From contig JACKNG010000003.1 in assembly GCA_024235015.1 (NCBI GenBank), forward strand, positions 434,001 through 498,000: a stretch of DNA of 64,000 nucleotides. The letters run 5' to 3'. Shown here piece after piece: positions 26,564 through 34,650 of this stretch; the stretch's first letter is position 1, and the number at the start of each line of letters is the position of its first letter. A program made the translations under genes and the position numbers. The notes beneath the pieces were generated by a model. The model did no database searches and was not told the DNA's origin. It worked only from the letters and a program-made list of their open reading frames with translations. Source of the stretch: Gammaproteobacteria bacterium (lineage in GTDB: Bacteria; Pseudomonadota; Gammaproteobacteria; Ga0077536).

Positions 26564-28177
26564 TCAGTTGAACTCGAAGCCGGCGTAACCGCTCGCCGCG
26601 GCCTCCGCGAAAATCCTGCGGTAGGCCGGCACGCCCTCGGTGAAGACCAGGAAGCGCCCCTGCTCGCCGCCGTCGTTGTGATAACCGAAGAACCACGAGT
26701 TCCTGACGTCGGCGAAGAGGAAGCCCGAGGCCGAATCGTAGCATCGCTGCGTCCAGGCCTGTTCCGCGGCCGCGTTGGCTTCGACGGTGCTATGACCACC
26801 GGCGCGCAGGTGCTCGATGCAGCCTACGATCCAGTCGACGTTGCTCTCGACACAGCGCGTGATGTTGCAGAACGCGGCGGGGTTGTGCGGGCCGAGAATG
26901 GCGAAGAAATTCGGGAAACCGGCGAACTGCACGCCGAGGTTGGTCAACGGCCCGTCGGCCCACTTGTCGTTGAGATTCAGCCCGTCGCGCCCGACGATGT
27001 CGATGCGCATGAGTTCGCCGGTCATGGCGCGGAAACCGGTGGCATAGACGATGACGTCGAATTCGTGCAGGCGCGTGGCGCCGTCGTCGCGGGTCTCGAT
27101 ACCGGCCGGCACGATGCGCTCGATCGGTGTCTCGCGCAGGTCGACGAGCTCGACGTGGTCGAGGTTGAAGGCCTCGTAGTAGTCCTTCTCACCGGGCGGC
27201 CGCTTGGTGCCGAAGAGATGGTCGGTCGGCACGAGTTTCTCGGCGATGCGCGGATCGCGCACGCGGGCGCGAATCTTCGCGGCGAGGAACTCGCTGACCT
27301 CGGCGGCCATCTCGCGATCGGTGAACACCTCGGCGAAGTTGGCCAGCCACAGGGCGAAGCCGCCGCGCTGGTGGAGCTGTTCGTAGTGCGCCCAGCGCGC
27401 CTCGCGCGACAGTTCGCTGCCCTTGCGCGGGTCGAACTTGTGGATGAAGCCCGCGTAGGTCTCGTTGCAGAGATCGAACACGTCCTGCGCGCGGCGCTTG
27501 AGGTCGCGTTGGGCTGCCGGCGCGATGGCATGGTTGCGCAGCGGCGTGCACCAGTTGGCCGTGCGCTGGAACACCGCCAGGTGACCGACTTCGGGGGCGA
27601 TGGTCTGGATGATCTGGACGGCCGTCGCGCCGCTGCCGATGACCGCGACCCGCTTGCCGGACAGCTCGATGCCCTCGCGCGGCCAGCGCGCGGTGTGTAC
27701 CCCAATCCCGGCAAAATCGTCGCGGCCGGCAATGTCGGGGTACTGGTGGGCGGACATGAAGCCGGTGGCGGCGAGGACGAAGCGAGCGCGCGCGGCGCGG
27801 CCGTCCTCGGTGCGCAGGTTCCACAGCTGCGCGGCATCGTCCCAGGTCACCGACTGCACGCGAGCCGAGAACTCGACGTCGCGGCGCAGATCGAACTTGT
27901 CCGCGACGTGGTTGAGGTAGCGTTCGATCTCGGGCTGGCCGACGAACTCCTCGCTCCAATCCCACTCCTCGATCAGTTCGCGCGAGAACGAGTACTGGTA
28001 GCTGTAGGACTCGGAGTCGAAACGCGCACCCGGGTAGCGGTTCCAGTACCAGGTCCCACCGACCCCGTCGCCGGCTTCGAACGCGCGCGCGCTGAGACCG
28101 GCCTCACGCAGCTTGTAGAGCGCATAGAGTCCGGACACCCCGGCGCCGATTACCACGGCGTCGAATTGCTTGATCAT
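26564..28177 (-). CDS. Baeyer-Villiger-type FAD monooxygenase
   Basis: 537 aa from ATG 28177, which has a GGAGGGAGGTC site. N-terminal FAD-binding VVIGAGVSGLYALYKLREAG, the typical GGTWYWNRYPGARFDSES block, the Baeyer-Villiger fingerprint FAGIGVHTARWP and the NADPH-binding VAVIGSGATAVQIIQTIAP are all present; DVIVYATGFRA follows later. These enzymes insert oxygen next to a ketone to make an ester or lactone using NADPH and O2. It heads a leftward operon with citryl-CoA lyase-like and acyl-CoA dehydrogenase genes, under the double-operator promoter 28178-28557. Confidence 0.93.
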   Translation of the reverse strand: MIKQFDAVVIGAGVSGLYALYKLREAGLSARAFEAGDGVGGTWYWNRYPGARFDSESYSYQYSFSRELIEEWDWSEEFVGQPEIERYLNHVADKFDLRRDVEFSARVQSVTWDDAAQLWNLRTEDGRAARARFVLAATGFMSAHQYPDIAGRDDFAGIGVHTARWPREGIELSGKRVAVIGSGATAVQIIQTIAPEVGHLAVFQRTANWCTPLRNHAIAPAAQRDLKRRAQDVFDLCNETYAGFIHKFDPRKGSELSREARWAHYEQLHQRGGFALWLANFAEVFTDREMAAEVSEFLAAKIRARVRDPRIAEKLVPTDHLFGTKRPPGEKDYYEAFNLDHVELVDLRETPIERIVPAGIETRDDGATRLHEFDVIVYATGFRAMTGELMRIDIVGRDGLNLNDKWADGPLTNLGVQFAGFPNFFAILGPHNPAAFCNITRCVESNVDWIVGCIEHLRAGGHSTVEANAAAEQAWTQRCYDSASGFLFADVRNSWFFGYHNDGGEQGRFLVFTEGVPAYRRIFAEAAASGYAGFEFN

Positions 28178-28279
28178 GGCTGACCTCCCTCCAGGCAGTT
28201 CGAGTGCCCCGCCGGCCGCGCCGGCGGGCACTGCTCACGCAACCGGCACACACCCACTCACGGAGGCTTGCGCCGCAAC

Positions 28280-28291
28280 TTGTACGTACAT
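28280..28291. promoter_or_regulatory. GntR-type operator, pair 2 left site
   Basis: TTGTACGTACAT, 102 bases upstream of the monooxygenase start. One of two sites in the divergent promoter 28178-28557; 64 bp centre to centre from the site at 28344. The 52 bases between them are unusually AT-rich for this genome, as expected for promoter elements. Confidence 0.75.
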
Positions 28292-28343
28292 CTATTCGAA
28301 AATTTAGCACATTTGGCGCAGAATTGAATACGTGATTCTATAT

Positions 28344-28355
28344 TTGTCCGTACAA
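28344..28355. promoter_or_regulatory. GntR-type operator, pair 2 right site
   Basis: TTGTCCGTACAA, about 200 bases upstream of the thiamine-diphosphate enzyme gene. It follows directly on TATATT (28339-28344), a possible -10 element, so binding would cover the start of rightward transcription. Confidence 0.75.
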
Positions 28356-28557
28356 GTAACGCCCCAGAGCCGCTCAGCCACCCGGCACACGGGCGCGCAT
28401 GGTCAGGCTGCGGGGCCGTACGCGGCGCCGGGAGGCAGGCCCACGCGGCCCGTCCCGCGGGCGCGCACTGCGGGCATGATCGCGTTCACGGCAAGATGGC
28501 GGTCGGTGTGCGACCGCCTTACGTCACCTACCGGCCCACCCGCGAGGACCGAGCACG

Positions 28558-30234
28558 ATGATCCAACGAGCAGACGCGCCGCGCAGCGGCGCCAACATTC
28601 TCCTCGACGTCCTCGAAAGCGAGGACTGCGAATACGTCTTCGGCAACCCCGGCACGACCGAGCTGCCGCTGGTCGACGCCCTGGTCGACCGCCCGCACCT
28701 GCACTACGTGCTCGGCCTGCAGGAGGCGAGCGTGGTGGCGATGGCGGACGGTTACGCCCAGGCCTCGGGCAAGCCCGGCTTCGTCAACCTGCATACCGCC
28801 GGCGGCCTCGGTCACGGCCTCGGCAACCTGCTCAACGCCTTCACCTCGGGCACCCCGTTGGTGGTCACCGCCGGCCAGCAGGACTCGCGCCACGCCATCA
28901 CCGACCCCCTGTTGCAGGGTGACCTCGTCTCGATCGCGCGGCCGGCGTGCAAGTGGGCGGCCGAGATCACCTCCCCCGACCAGATCGGGATCCTCGTGCA
29001 CCGTGCTTTCCAGGACTGCCAGGCGACGCCGCGCGGGCCGGTGTTCCTGTCCCTGCCGATGGACGTCATGGAAGCGACCAGCAGCGTACCCATGCCGCGG
29101 CGCTCGACCGTCGATCGCCGCCCGGTGGCGGGCTCGCTGCCCGAACTCGCCATCGAACTGACGACCGTCGCGCCGGGCAAGGTCGCGATCATCGCCGGCG
29201 ACGAGATCTCCAACCACGATGCCTACAAGGAGGTCGTGCGCCTGGCCGAACTGCTCGCCGCACCGGTGTTCGGCTCGTCGTGGCCGGCGCACATCCCCTT
29301 CCCCACCAGTCATTACCTGTGGGCCGGCAACCTGTCGACGCGCGCGGTCGACATCGCCGCGGCGATGGCCGATTTCGACTGCGTGTTCGCGCTCGGCGGC
29401 AAGTCCTTCATCACCATTCTCTACTCCGATGCCTCGGCGCTGCCGGCCGGCTGCGAGCTGTTCCAGCTCTCGGTCGATGGCCGCGATCTCGGCCGCACCT
29501 TCCCCTCCAAGCTCTCGGTGGTCGGCGACATCGAACTCTCGCTGATGGCCCTGAACGAACTCATCGCCCGGCGCATCGCGCCGCGCGAACAGGCCTATGC
29601 CGCCGAACGCGACGCCGCCCGTCAGCGCTTCGCCGCACGCAAGCAGGCACTCACGGCACGCGCCGACGCGCTCGTCGACGGCAGCGAGCTGCACCCCATG
29701 GTGGTCGCACGTACGCTCGCCGAGGTCATCGGCGCGACCCCCATCGTCGACGAGGCCATCGCCACCGCCGCCCACGTGCGCGCCTTCCTGCACAACGGCT
29801 CGACGCGCCAGTACTCCTTCCTGCGCGGCGGCGCGCTGGGTTGGGGCATGCCGGCGGCAGTCGGCTTCTCCCTCGGTCTCGGCCGCCAGCCGGTGGTCTC
29901 GCTGGTCGGCGACGGCGCGGCGATGTACTCGCCGCAGGCGCTGTGGACCGCCGCGCACGAAGACCTGCCGGTGACCTTCGTCGTCGTCAACAACCGCGAG
30001 TACAACGTGCTCAAGAACTTCATGCGCTCACAGGCGCATTACCTGTCGGCGCGCAGCGGTGAATTCATCGGCATGGACCTGACCCGGCCGGCCATCGATT
30101 TCATGCACCTCGCCCAGGCCATGGGCGTGCCGGCGCGACGCGCCGATTCGGTGGCCGCCATCGAGGCGGCCGTCGCCGAGGGCATCGCCTCGTGCCGCCC
30201 GAACCTGGTCGAGATTGCCGTCGGCACCGAGTGA
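28558..30234 (+). CDS. Benzoylformate decarboxylase-like thiamine-diphosphate enzyme
   Basis: 558 aa. FGNPGTTELPLVDALV, LQEASVVAMADGYAQASGKP (catalytic Glu56) and VNLHTAGGLGHGLGN (His79, as His70 of benzoylformate decarboxylase) are followed by AGQQDSRHAITDPLLQ; the ThDP/Mg motif VGDGAAMYSPQALW ends in VVNN. This pattern is nearest to benzoylformate decarboxylase and its relatives, which decarboxylate 2-oxo acids or ligate aldehydes. Thr33/34 replaces the Ser in PGSNE of the classic enzyme. First gene of a rightward set with three GST-family genes, divergent from the Baeyer-Villiger-type gene. Confidence 0.88.
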   Translation: MIQRADAPRSGANILLDVLESEDCEYVFGNPGTTELPLVDALVDRPHLHYVLGLQEASVVAMADGYAQASGKPGFVNLHTAGGLGHGLGNLLNAFTSGTPLVVTAGQQDSRHAITDPLLQGDLVSIARPACKWAAEITSPDQIGILVHRAFQDCQATPRGPVFLSLPMDVMEATSSVPMPRRSTVDRRPVAGSLPELAIELTTVAPGKVAIIAGDEISNHDAYKEVVRLAELLAAPVFGSSWPAHIPFPTSHYLWAGNLSTRAVDIAAAMADFDCVFALGGKSFITILYSDASALPAGCELFQLSVDGRDLGRTFPSKLSVVGDIELSLMALNELIARRIAPREQAYAAERDAARQRFAARKQALTARADALVDGSELHPMVVARTLAEVIGATPIVDEAIATAAHVRAFLHNGSTRQYSFLRGGALGWGMPAAVGFSLGLGRQPVVSLVGDGAAMYSPQALWTAAHEDLPVTFVVVNNREYNVLKNFMRSQAHYLSARSGEFIGMDLTRPAIDFMHLAQAMGVPARRADSVAAIEAAVAEGIASCRPNLVEIAVGTE

Positions 30235-30270
30235 CGCCGGCGGCGCGCTCGCCGGACGCCGCGCTCGGCC

Positions 30271-30276
30271 TATACT
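30271..30276 (+). promoter_or_regulatory. Possible internal -10 element
   Basis: TATACT 32 bases before the start of the first GST-like gene looks like a sigma-70 -10 box, but no good -35 is seen 16-18 bases upstream. It may give the GST genes a separate promoter. Confidence 0.3.
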
Positions 30277-30307
30277 GCGCGACTGGAAACCAAGCAGGGG
30301 GAGTGCC

Positions 30308-31150
30308 GTGGCGATCGCCATCGACGACATCAAGCGCCATTACGTGACCATTGCCGAGGCGCGCCGCATGGACGGGCTGCGCATCGTGCTCGGCGCCTTC
30401 ACCGTGCCGGGTCCGTGGCACGAGGCCTGTAAGGGTATCTGCTACGTCAAGGGCCTGGATTACACCCCGGTACGCAGTGCCAACGAAGGCGCCTCCGACC
30501 TGCAGATCGGCATGGGCGGCAGCCAGAGCGAACTGGTCGAGTGGACGGCGCAGTCGAGCGCGCCGGTGATGGTGTGGAACGACGAGCGCCCGCGCGCGTT
30601 GTGGAACGACCAGCTCTATCTCGCCGAACGCCTGCAGCCAGAGCCGTCGCTGATCCCGGCCGCGCCCGAGGACCGCGTGCGGATGTTCGGGCTGGCCAAC
30701 GAGCTGATGGGCGAAGGCGGCCTGCTCTTCCACAAGCGCCATTTCATGGCCGGGCCCTTCGTCGACAGCCTGCCCGAGGACAGCCCGGCGCGCACGCTGA
30801 TGAGTTTCCTCGGCCAGAAGTACGGCTACAACGAACAGGCCCTGGCGCGCGCCACCGGCCGCATCGTCGAGGCGCTGAAACTCATCGATACCCAGCTTTC
30901 CAGCCAGCAGGCGCGCGGGCGCCGCTACCTGGTCGGCGAGACTCTCTCCGCCCTCGACATCTACTGGGCGACCAGCTGCGGCTTTCTCGACCCGCTGCCG
31001 GAAGATCTCTGCCCCATGGTCAGCGACTTCCGCGCACCCTACCTCTACGGCACACCCAACGCCGAGATCGAGCGTGCGCTGACCCCGGCGCTGCGCCGGC
31101 ACCGCGACTTCGTCTACGAGCAGCACCTCGAGTTGCCGATCGTCTTCTGA
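30308..31150 (+). CDS. Glutathione S-transferase-like protein (paralogue 1)
   Basis: 280 aa from GTG 30308, with AGGGGGAG upstream. Thioredoxin-like N-terminal part (RIVLGAFTVPGPWHEACKGI, CYVKGLDYTPVRSAN) and helical C-terminal GST domain (RRYLVGETLSALDIYWATSC, the ALDI N-capping motif). It is longer than usual GSTs (about 200-220 aa) because of an N-terminal DDIKRHYVTIAEARRMDG extension. About half its residues match the protein at 31824, including TAQSSAPV and the terminal HRDFVYEQHLELPIVF. Probably conjugates or reduces with glutathione; substrate unknown. Confidence 0.78.
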   Translation: MAIAIDDIKRHYVTIAEARRMDGLRIVLGAFTVPGPWHEACKGICYVKGLDYTPVRSANEGASDLQIGMGGSQSELVEWTAQSSAPVMVWNDERPRALWNDQLYLAERLQPEPSLIPAAPEDRVRMFGLANELMGEGGLLFHKRHFMAGPFVDSLPEDSPARTLMSFLGQKYGYNEQALARATGRIVEALKLIDTQLSSQQARGRRYLVGETLSALDIYWATSCGFLDPLPEDLCPMVSDFRAPYLYGTPNAEIERALTPALRRHRDFVYEQHLELPIVF

Positions 31151-31175
31151 GCGTACCGCCGGGTAGCCCGCGACC

Positions 31176-31811
31176 ATGAAACTCTACGACTGCCGCGTCG
31201 CCCCCAACCCGCGCCGCGCGCGCATGTTCCTCGCCGAGAAGGGCATCGCGCTCGACACCGTCGAGGTCGACATCCTCGGCGGCGAGAACCTGCAGGCCGC
31301 CTTCCTCGCCATCAACCCGCGCGGGCTGTTGCCGGTGCTCGAACTCGACGACGGTACGCGCATCGACGAGGTGATGTCGATCTGCCGCTACTTCGAGGAA
31401 CTGCAGCCCGCACCGCGGCTGCTCGGCCGCGATGCGCGCGAGCGCGCCATCGTCACCTCGCGCCAGCGCAAGATGGAGTTCGACGGCATGATCGCGGCCT
31501 CGGAGGTGTTCCGGAACGGCCACGCCGACTTCGCCCGGCGCAGCCTGCCCGGCGCCGGCAGCGACGTCCTGCCGGCCATCCCGGCGCTCATCGAGCGCGG
31601 CCGACAGACCCTGGCGCGCTTCTTCCACTGGCTCGAGGTCTACCTCGGCGAGGCCGATTACCTCGCCGGCGACGCCTTCAGCATGGTCGACATCACGGCC
31701 GTGTGCGCGATCGACTTCGCCGGCTGGTGCGACATCCACGTCCCGCCCGGCAACGCGCGCACGCTGGACTGGTACACACGGGTGTCGGCGCGGCCGAGCG
31801 CGCAGGCCTGA
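31176..31811 (+). CDS. Glutathione S-transferase
   Basis: 211 aa, canonical GST. N-terminal thioredoxin fold MKLYDCRVAPNPRRARMFLA, NPRGLLPVLELDDGTRIDE (cis-Pro and the glutathione gamma-Glu site), and an all-helical C-terminal domain with YLAGDAFSMVDITAVCA (N-capping Asp). It lies 25 bases after paralogue 1 and 12 bases before paralogue 2, so the three GST-family genes form one transcript. It probably detoxifies or isomerises an electrophilic intermediate made by neighbouring monooxygenases. Confidence 0.93.
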   Translation: MKLYDCRVAPNPRRARMFLAEKGIALDTVEVDILGGENLQAAFLAINPRGLLPVLELDDGTRIDEVMSICRYFEELQPAPRLLGRDARERAIVTSRQRKMEFDGMIAASEVFRNGHADFARRSLPGAGSDVLPAIPALIERGRQTLARFFHWLEVYLGEADYLAGDAFSMVDITAVCAIDFAGWCDIHVPPGNARTLDWYTRVSARPSAQA

Positions 31812-31823
31812 AGGAGGATCCCG

Positions 31824-32666
31824 ATGAACGACGAGATTGGCTTCTACGACCTCAAGGTCGACTATGTCACCCTGGCCGAGGCGCGCCGACTGGGCGGCCT
31901 GCGCCTGGTCCTCGGCGCCTATACCATCCCGGGCCCCTGGCGCGAGTCATGCAAGAACCTGTTCGAGGTCAAGGGTATTCCGTACACGCCGGTGCGTTGT
32001 TCGAACGCCGACGCCGAGGAGATCCTGTTCGGTGCCAACGGCGGCCACAGCGAACTCATCGCCTGGACCGCGCAGTCGAGCGCCCCGGTCGCGATCTGGG
32101 AAGACGAGCGCCCGCGCGCGTCCTGGCTCGACCAGATCAACCTGGCCGAGCGCCTCGCCCCGGAACCGCGCCTGGTACCGGCCGATTTCGACCAGCGCGT
32201 GCGCATGTTCGGCCTCATCAACGAACTCGCCGGCGAAAACGGCTTCGCCTGGAACCGCCGCGTGTCGCTGGTCGACGGCGCCTTGGCGAACACCGAACCC
32301 GGCAGTGCGGATCATGCCTTCTGGACCACCCTCGGCGCCAAGTACCAGTTCTCCGCAGATGCCGCAGCGCGGGCCCAGCAACGCATGGCCGATGTCATGG
32401 GCAACTTCTCCGCCCTCATCGAGGCGCAGCGGGCGCGCGGCAGCCAGTACCTCATCGGTGAGAGCCTCACCGCCCTCGACATCTACGCGGCCTGCTTCTA
32501 CGCCCTGGTCGATCCGCTGCCCGAAAATCTCTGCCCGATGGCGACGAGCTACCGCCCGGCCTATACCAACAGCGACCCGGTGCTGGCCGCGGCGGTGTCA
32601 CCGCTGCTCGGCGAGCACCGCGACTACGTCTACCGCACCCATTTGCGGCTGCCGGTCGTGTTCTGA
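31824..32666 (+). CDS. Glutathione S-transferase-like protein (paralogue 2)
   Basis: 280 aa, with AAGGAGG before ATG 31824. Same layout as the protein at 30308: KVDYVTLAEARRLGGLRLVL, then PGPWRESCKNLFEVKGIPY, AWTAQSSAPVAIWEDERPR, and a GST C-domain with QYLIGESLTALDIYAACF; ends HRDYVYRTHLRLPVVF. The pair arose by duplication with a canonical GST between them. Its last bases (from 32659) are part of a 68-bp direct repeat. Confidence 0.78.
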   Translation: MNDEIGFYDLKVDYVTLAEARRLGGLRLVLGAYTIPGPWRESCKNLFEVKGIPYTPVRCSNADAEEILFGANGGHSELIAWTAQSSAPVAIWEDERPRASWLDQINLAERLAPEPRLVPADFDQRVRMFGLINELAGENGFAWNRRVSLVDGALANTEPGSADHAFWTTLGAKYQFSADAAARAQQRMADVMGNFSALIEAQRARGSQYLIGESLTALDIYAACFYALVDPLPENLCPMATSYRPAYTNSDPVLAAAVSPLLGEHRDYVYRTHLRLPVVF

Positions 32667-32726
32667 AGACGACGGCGCGCACGCGGCGCGCCGCGGGACC
32701 TACTTGTATTCGACAAGGATTTCCCG
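32659..32726. repeat. 68-bp direct repeat, copy 1
   Basis: Begins in the stop region of the GST-like gene (TGTTCTGAAGAC) and ends TTCGACAAGGATTTCCCG. It matches 32821-32888 at 63 of 68 positions by eye. On the minus strand it contains a detached copy of the last codons of the cupin gene. Confidence 0.9.
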
Positions 32727-32727
32727 A

Positions 32728-32806
32728 AATTCGGGGACAGACCACGGTTTTTCACCGCTAGATCGAAGGTCGGCACGTATGGGAAACCGTGGTCTGTCCC
32801 CGATTT
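32728..32806. repeat. REP-like element A2
   Basis: Arms TCGGGGACAGACCACGGTTT and AAACCGTGGTCTGTCCCCGA around a centre of about 33 bases. It lies between the two 68-bp repeats and between two converging genes. Confidence 0.88.
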
Positions 32807-32820
32807 TCCCTCCAAATTTC

Positions 32821-32888
32821 TGTTCTGAAGACAACGGCGTCCCCGCGGCGCGCCGCGGGGCCTACTTGTATTCGACAAGGATTTCCCG
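32821..32888. repeat. 68-bp direct repeat, copy 2
   Basis: Begins TGTTCTGAAGAC, as in the stop region of the GST gene, and runs into the 3' end of the cupin gene (stop at 32862). Five mismatches to copy 1. The offset between copies is 162 bp, with REP-like element A2 between them. Confidence 0.9.
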
Positions 32889-33200
32889 GTAGTGGGTCGG
32901 GCCGACGTTGCGGGCCTTGTGCCGCGCCGGGATGCGCAGGCCCTTGCCGATCTCGGAGAGCACTTCGATCTCGCCGTTCTCGACCTTGAGCGAGTAGACC
33001 GCGCCGGTCGGCACGTCGAGCTCGCCGAGATCGTTGCCGTGCTCGTCGAAGGCCTGCAGGGTGGTGCCTGCGACGGCGTACCACATGTAGCTGTGCTCGT
33101 GCGTGTGCACCTCGGTTTCCTCGCCGGGCGCGAGTTCGAAGTTCCACACGATGACCTTGTCGTTCTCGAAGACCTTCTCGCTGCCTACCTTGCCACTCAT
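32862..33200 (-). CDS. Small cupin protein
   Basis: 112 aa from ATG 33200 (GGAGAACGAC ahead). Single cupin domain: FELAPGEETEVHTHEHSYMW carries GxxxxxHxHxxxxxx metal ligands; the second motif (GAVYSLKVENGEIEVLSEIG) lacks the usual second His. Related proteins are annotated only as cupin-domain; some stabilise or bind small acids. It converges on the GST genes and diverges from the methyltransferase. Confidence 0.78.
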   Translation of the reverse strand: MSGKVGSEKVFENDKVIVWNFELAPGEETEVHTHEHSYMWYAVAGTTLQAFDEHGNDLGELDVPTGAVYSLKVENGEIEVLSEIGKGLRIPARHKARNVGPTHYREILVEYK

Positions 33201-33391
33201 GTCGTTCTCCCCAAGTACTCGGATGATGGTTCCACGGCACACCATGATCCACGATTCCGCGGCGCGAAACTTGACGCGGACCAAGTGCGGCGGCGGACCG
33301 GCGGGGCCGGGACCGCGGAGTCGGCGCCGTGTCTGCGCGGTTCGCCCGGCACGATGACCGGCACCGTGCCAACCTGATCGATAATCGCCCG

Positions 33392-34162
33392 ATGGACGAA
33401 CTCGAACTCCTGGTCGACCTGCACCTCGACGGCCCGCGCCAGGGACCGGGCGGCGCCGCGGCGACACAACTCGCCATCGACCTCGCCGACCTGCGCGGAC
33501 GCCGGAACCTGGCCATCGCCGACGTCGGCTGCGGGACCGGCGCCGCCACCCTCGTGCTGGCTCGCGAACTCGATGTCCATCTGACCGCGACCGACTTCGT
33601 GCCGGCGTTTCTCGCCCGCCTCGAGCGTGCCGCGGCCCGCGCCGGACTCAGCGATCGCATCACCCCGGTCGCCGCCGACATGGCGGCCTTGCCGTTCGCG
33701 GATGCGGCGCTCGACGCCATCTTCGCCGAAGGCGCAATTTACAACCTCGGCTTCGCCGCCGGCATCGCGGCATGGCGCCGTTACCTCAAACCCGGTGGCA
33801 TCCTCGCGGTCTCCGAGCTGACCTGGTTCAGCGCCCGTCGGCCGGCCGAACTCGAACGGCACTGGCAGCGCGAATACCCGGAAGTCGACACCGCCGCGGC
33901 CAAGCTCGCCGTGCTCGAAGACCTCGGCTTCGGGCCCATCGGCTATTTCGTCCTGCCCCGCCATTGCTGGCTGGACAACTACTACCGGCCATTACAGGCG
34001 CGCTTCCCGGCCTTCCTCGACCGACATGGCCACGCACCGGCAGCGGCGGCGCTCGTCGCCGCAGAGGTCGCGGAAATCGCGCTCTACGAGCGCTACGGCG
34101 ACTATTTCGGTTATGGCTACTACGTGGCGCGGAAACTGGACGAGGCGTCCGTGCCGCCCTGA
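33392..34162 (+). CDS. SAM-dependent methyltransferase (class I)
   Basis: 256 aa. ATG 33392 (MDELELLVDLHLDG) is chosen since homologues of this type start with a similar 'LIDLHxxxxRQGPG' segment; an upstream ATG at 33329 is possible. AdoMet motif I is IADVGCGTGAATLVLA, with the acidic residue in TATDFVPAF and PVAADMAALPFADAALD as motif II/III. The C-terminus (YERYGDYFGYGYYVARK) is typical of a small-molecule methyltransferase family often next to stress or resistance genes. The substrate is unknown. It overlaps the convergent gene at 34120 by 43 bases. Confidence 0.85.
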   Translation: MDELELLVDLHLDGPRQGPGGAAATQLAIDLADLRGRRNLAIADVGCGTGAATLVLARELDVHLTATDFVPAFLARLERAAARAGLSDRITPVAADMAALPFADAALDAIFAEGAIYNLGFAAGIAAWRRYLKPGGILAVSELTWFSARRPAELERHWQREYPEVDTAAAKLAVLEDLGFGPIGYFVLPRHCWLDNYYRPLQARFPAFLDRHGHAPAAAALVAAEVAEIALYERYGDYFGYGYYVARKLDEASVPP

Positions 34163-34506
34163 TCAGCATCGCCCCCGGCATCGAGTGTGCGCACCAGCCG
34201 GACCAGCCGCTGCTCGTTGCGGCTGGCGACGAACATCAACAACACGACCACGACCGCGAGCGCCAACAACACGAGGATCGCGACCGGCAACATCAGGGCC
34301 ATGAGCTCCAGCGTCGATGGCGGCAGGGCGCCGGCCCGGAGGCGCTCCGCGACCCACCAGGGATCGATCATTTGCGGCATCTTCATCCGCAACCAGGCGC
34401 CGTAAGCCCCGATCAGGACCAGGCAGGACACGCCGAGTAGCGGCCAGCTCCGGGCCAGCCTGCCCCGCCTCGCGACGAACGCCCTGTCCTGCGCAGAGAG
34501 TCCCAC
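34120..34506 (-). CDS. Small two-helix membrane protein, unknown function
   Basis: 128 aa from GTG 34506, with AGAGGAGG 8 bases upstream. Two hydrophobic helices: SWPLLGVSCLVLIGAYGAWL and a second of about 25 residues (LMLPVAILVLLALAVVVVLL), separated by a loop with PQMIDPWWVAERLRAG. The C-terminal tail is charged. No family recognised. The end of the gene overlaps the methyltransferase gene on the other strand. Confidence 0.6.
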   Translation of the reverse strand: MGLSAQDRAFVARRGRLARSWPLLGVSCLVLIGAYGAWLRMKMPQMIDPWWVAERLRAGALPPSTLELMALMLPVAILVLLALAVVVVLLMFVASRNEQRLVRLVRTLDAGGDADQGGTDASSSFRAT

Positions 34507-34650
34507 GATGTCGCCTCCTCTTTTTTTTGGTCGGAATTTCCGCGACCGAACACGGACACGCCTCGAAACCGCGCACCTGCGGATGGGAACAAGAGTGCCT
34601 TGCGCCGCAGGCGGCACGATGCGCGTGCGTCACTGCCGGTCCCCCACCCC

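Noticed and set aside
32704..32717. TTGTATTCGACAA-like word (also at 32865-32878) as a further GntR operator
   Set aside because: The half-sites are one base further apart than in the six operators, and both copies are explained by the cupin 3' coding end and its duplication.
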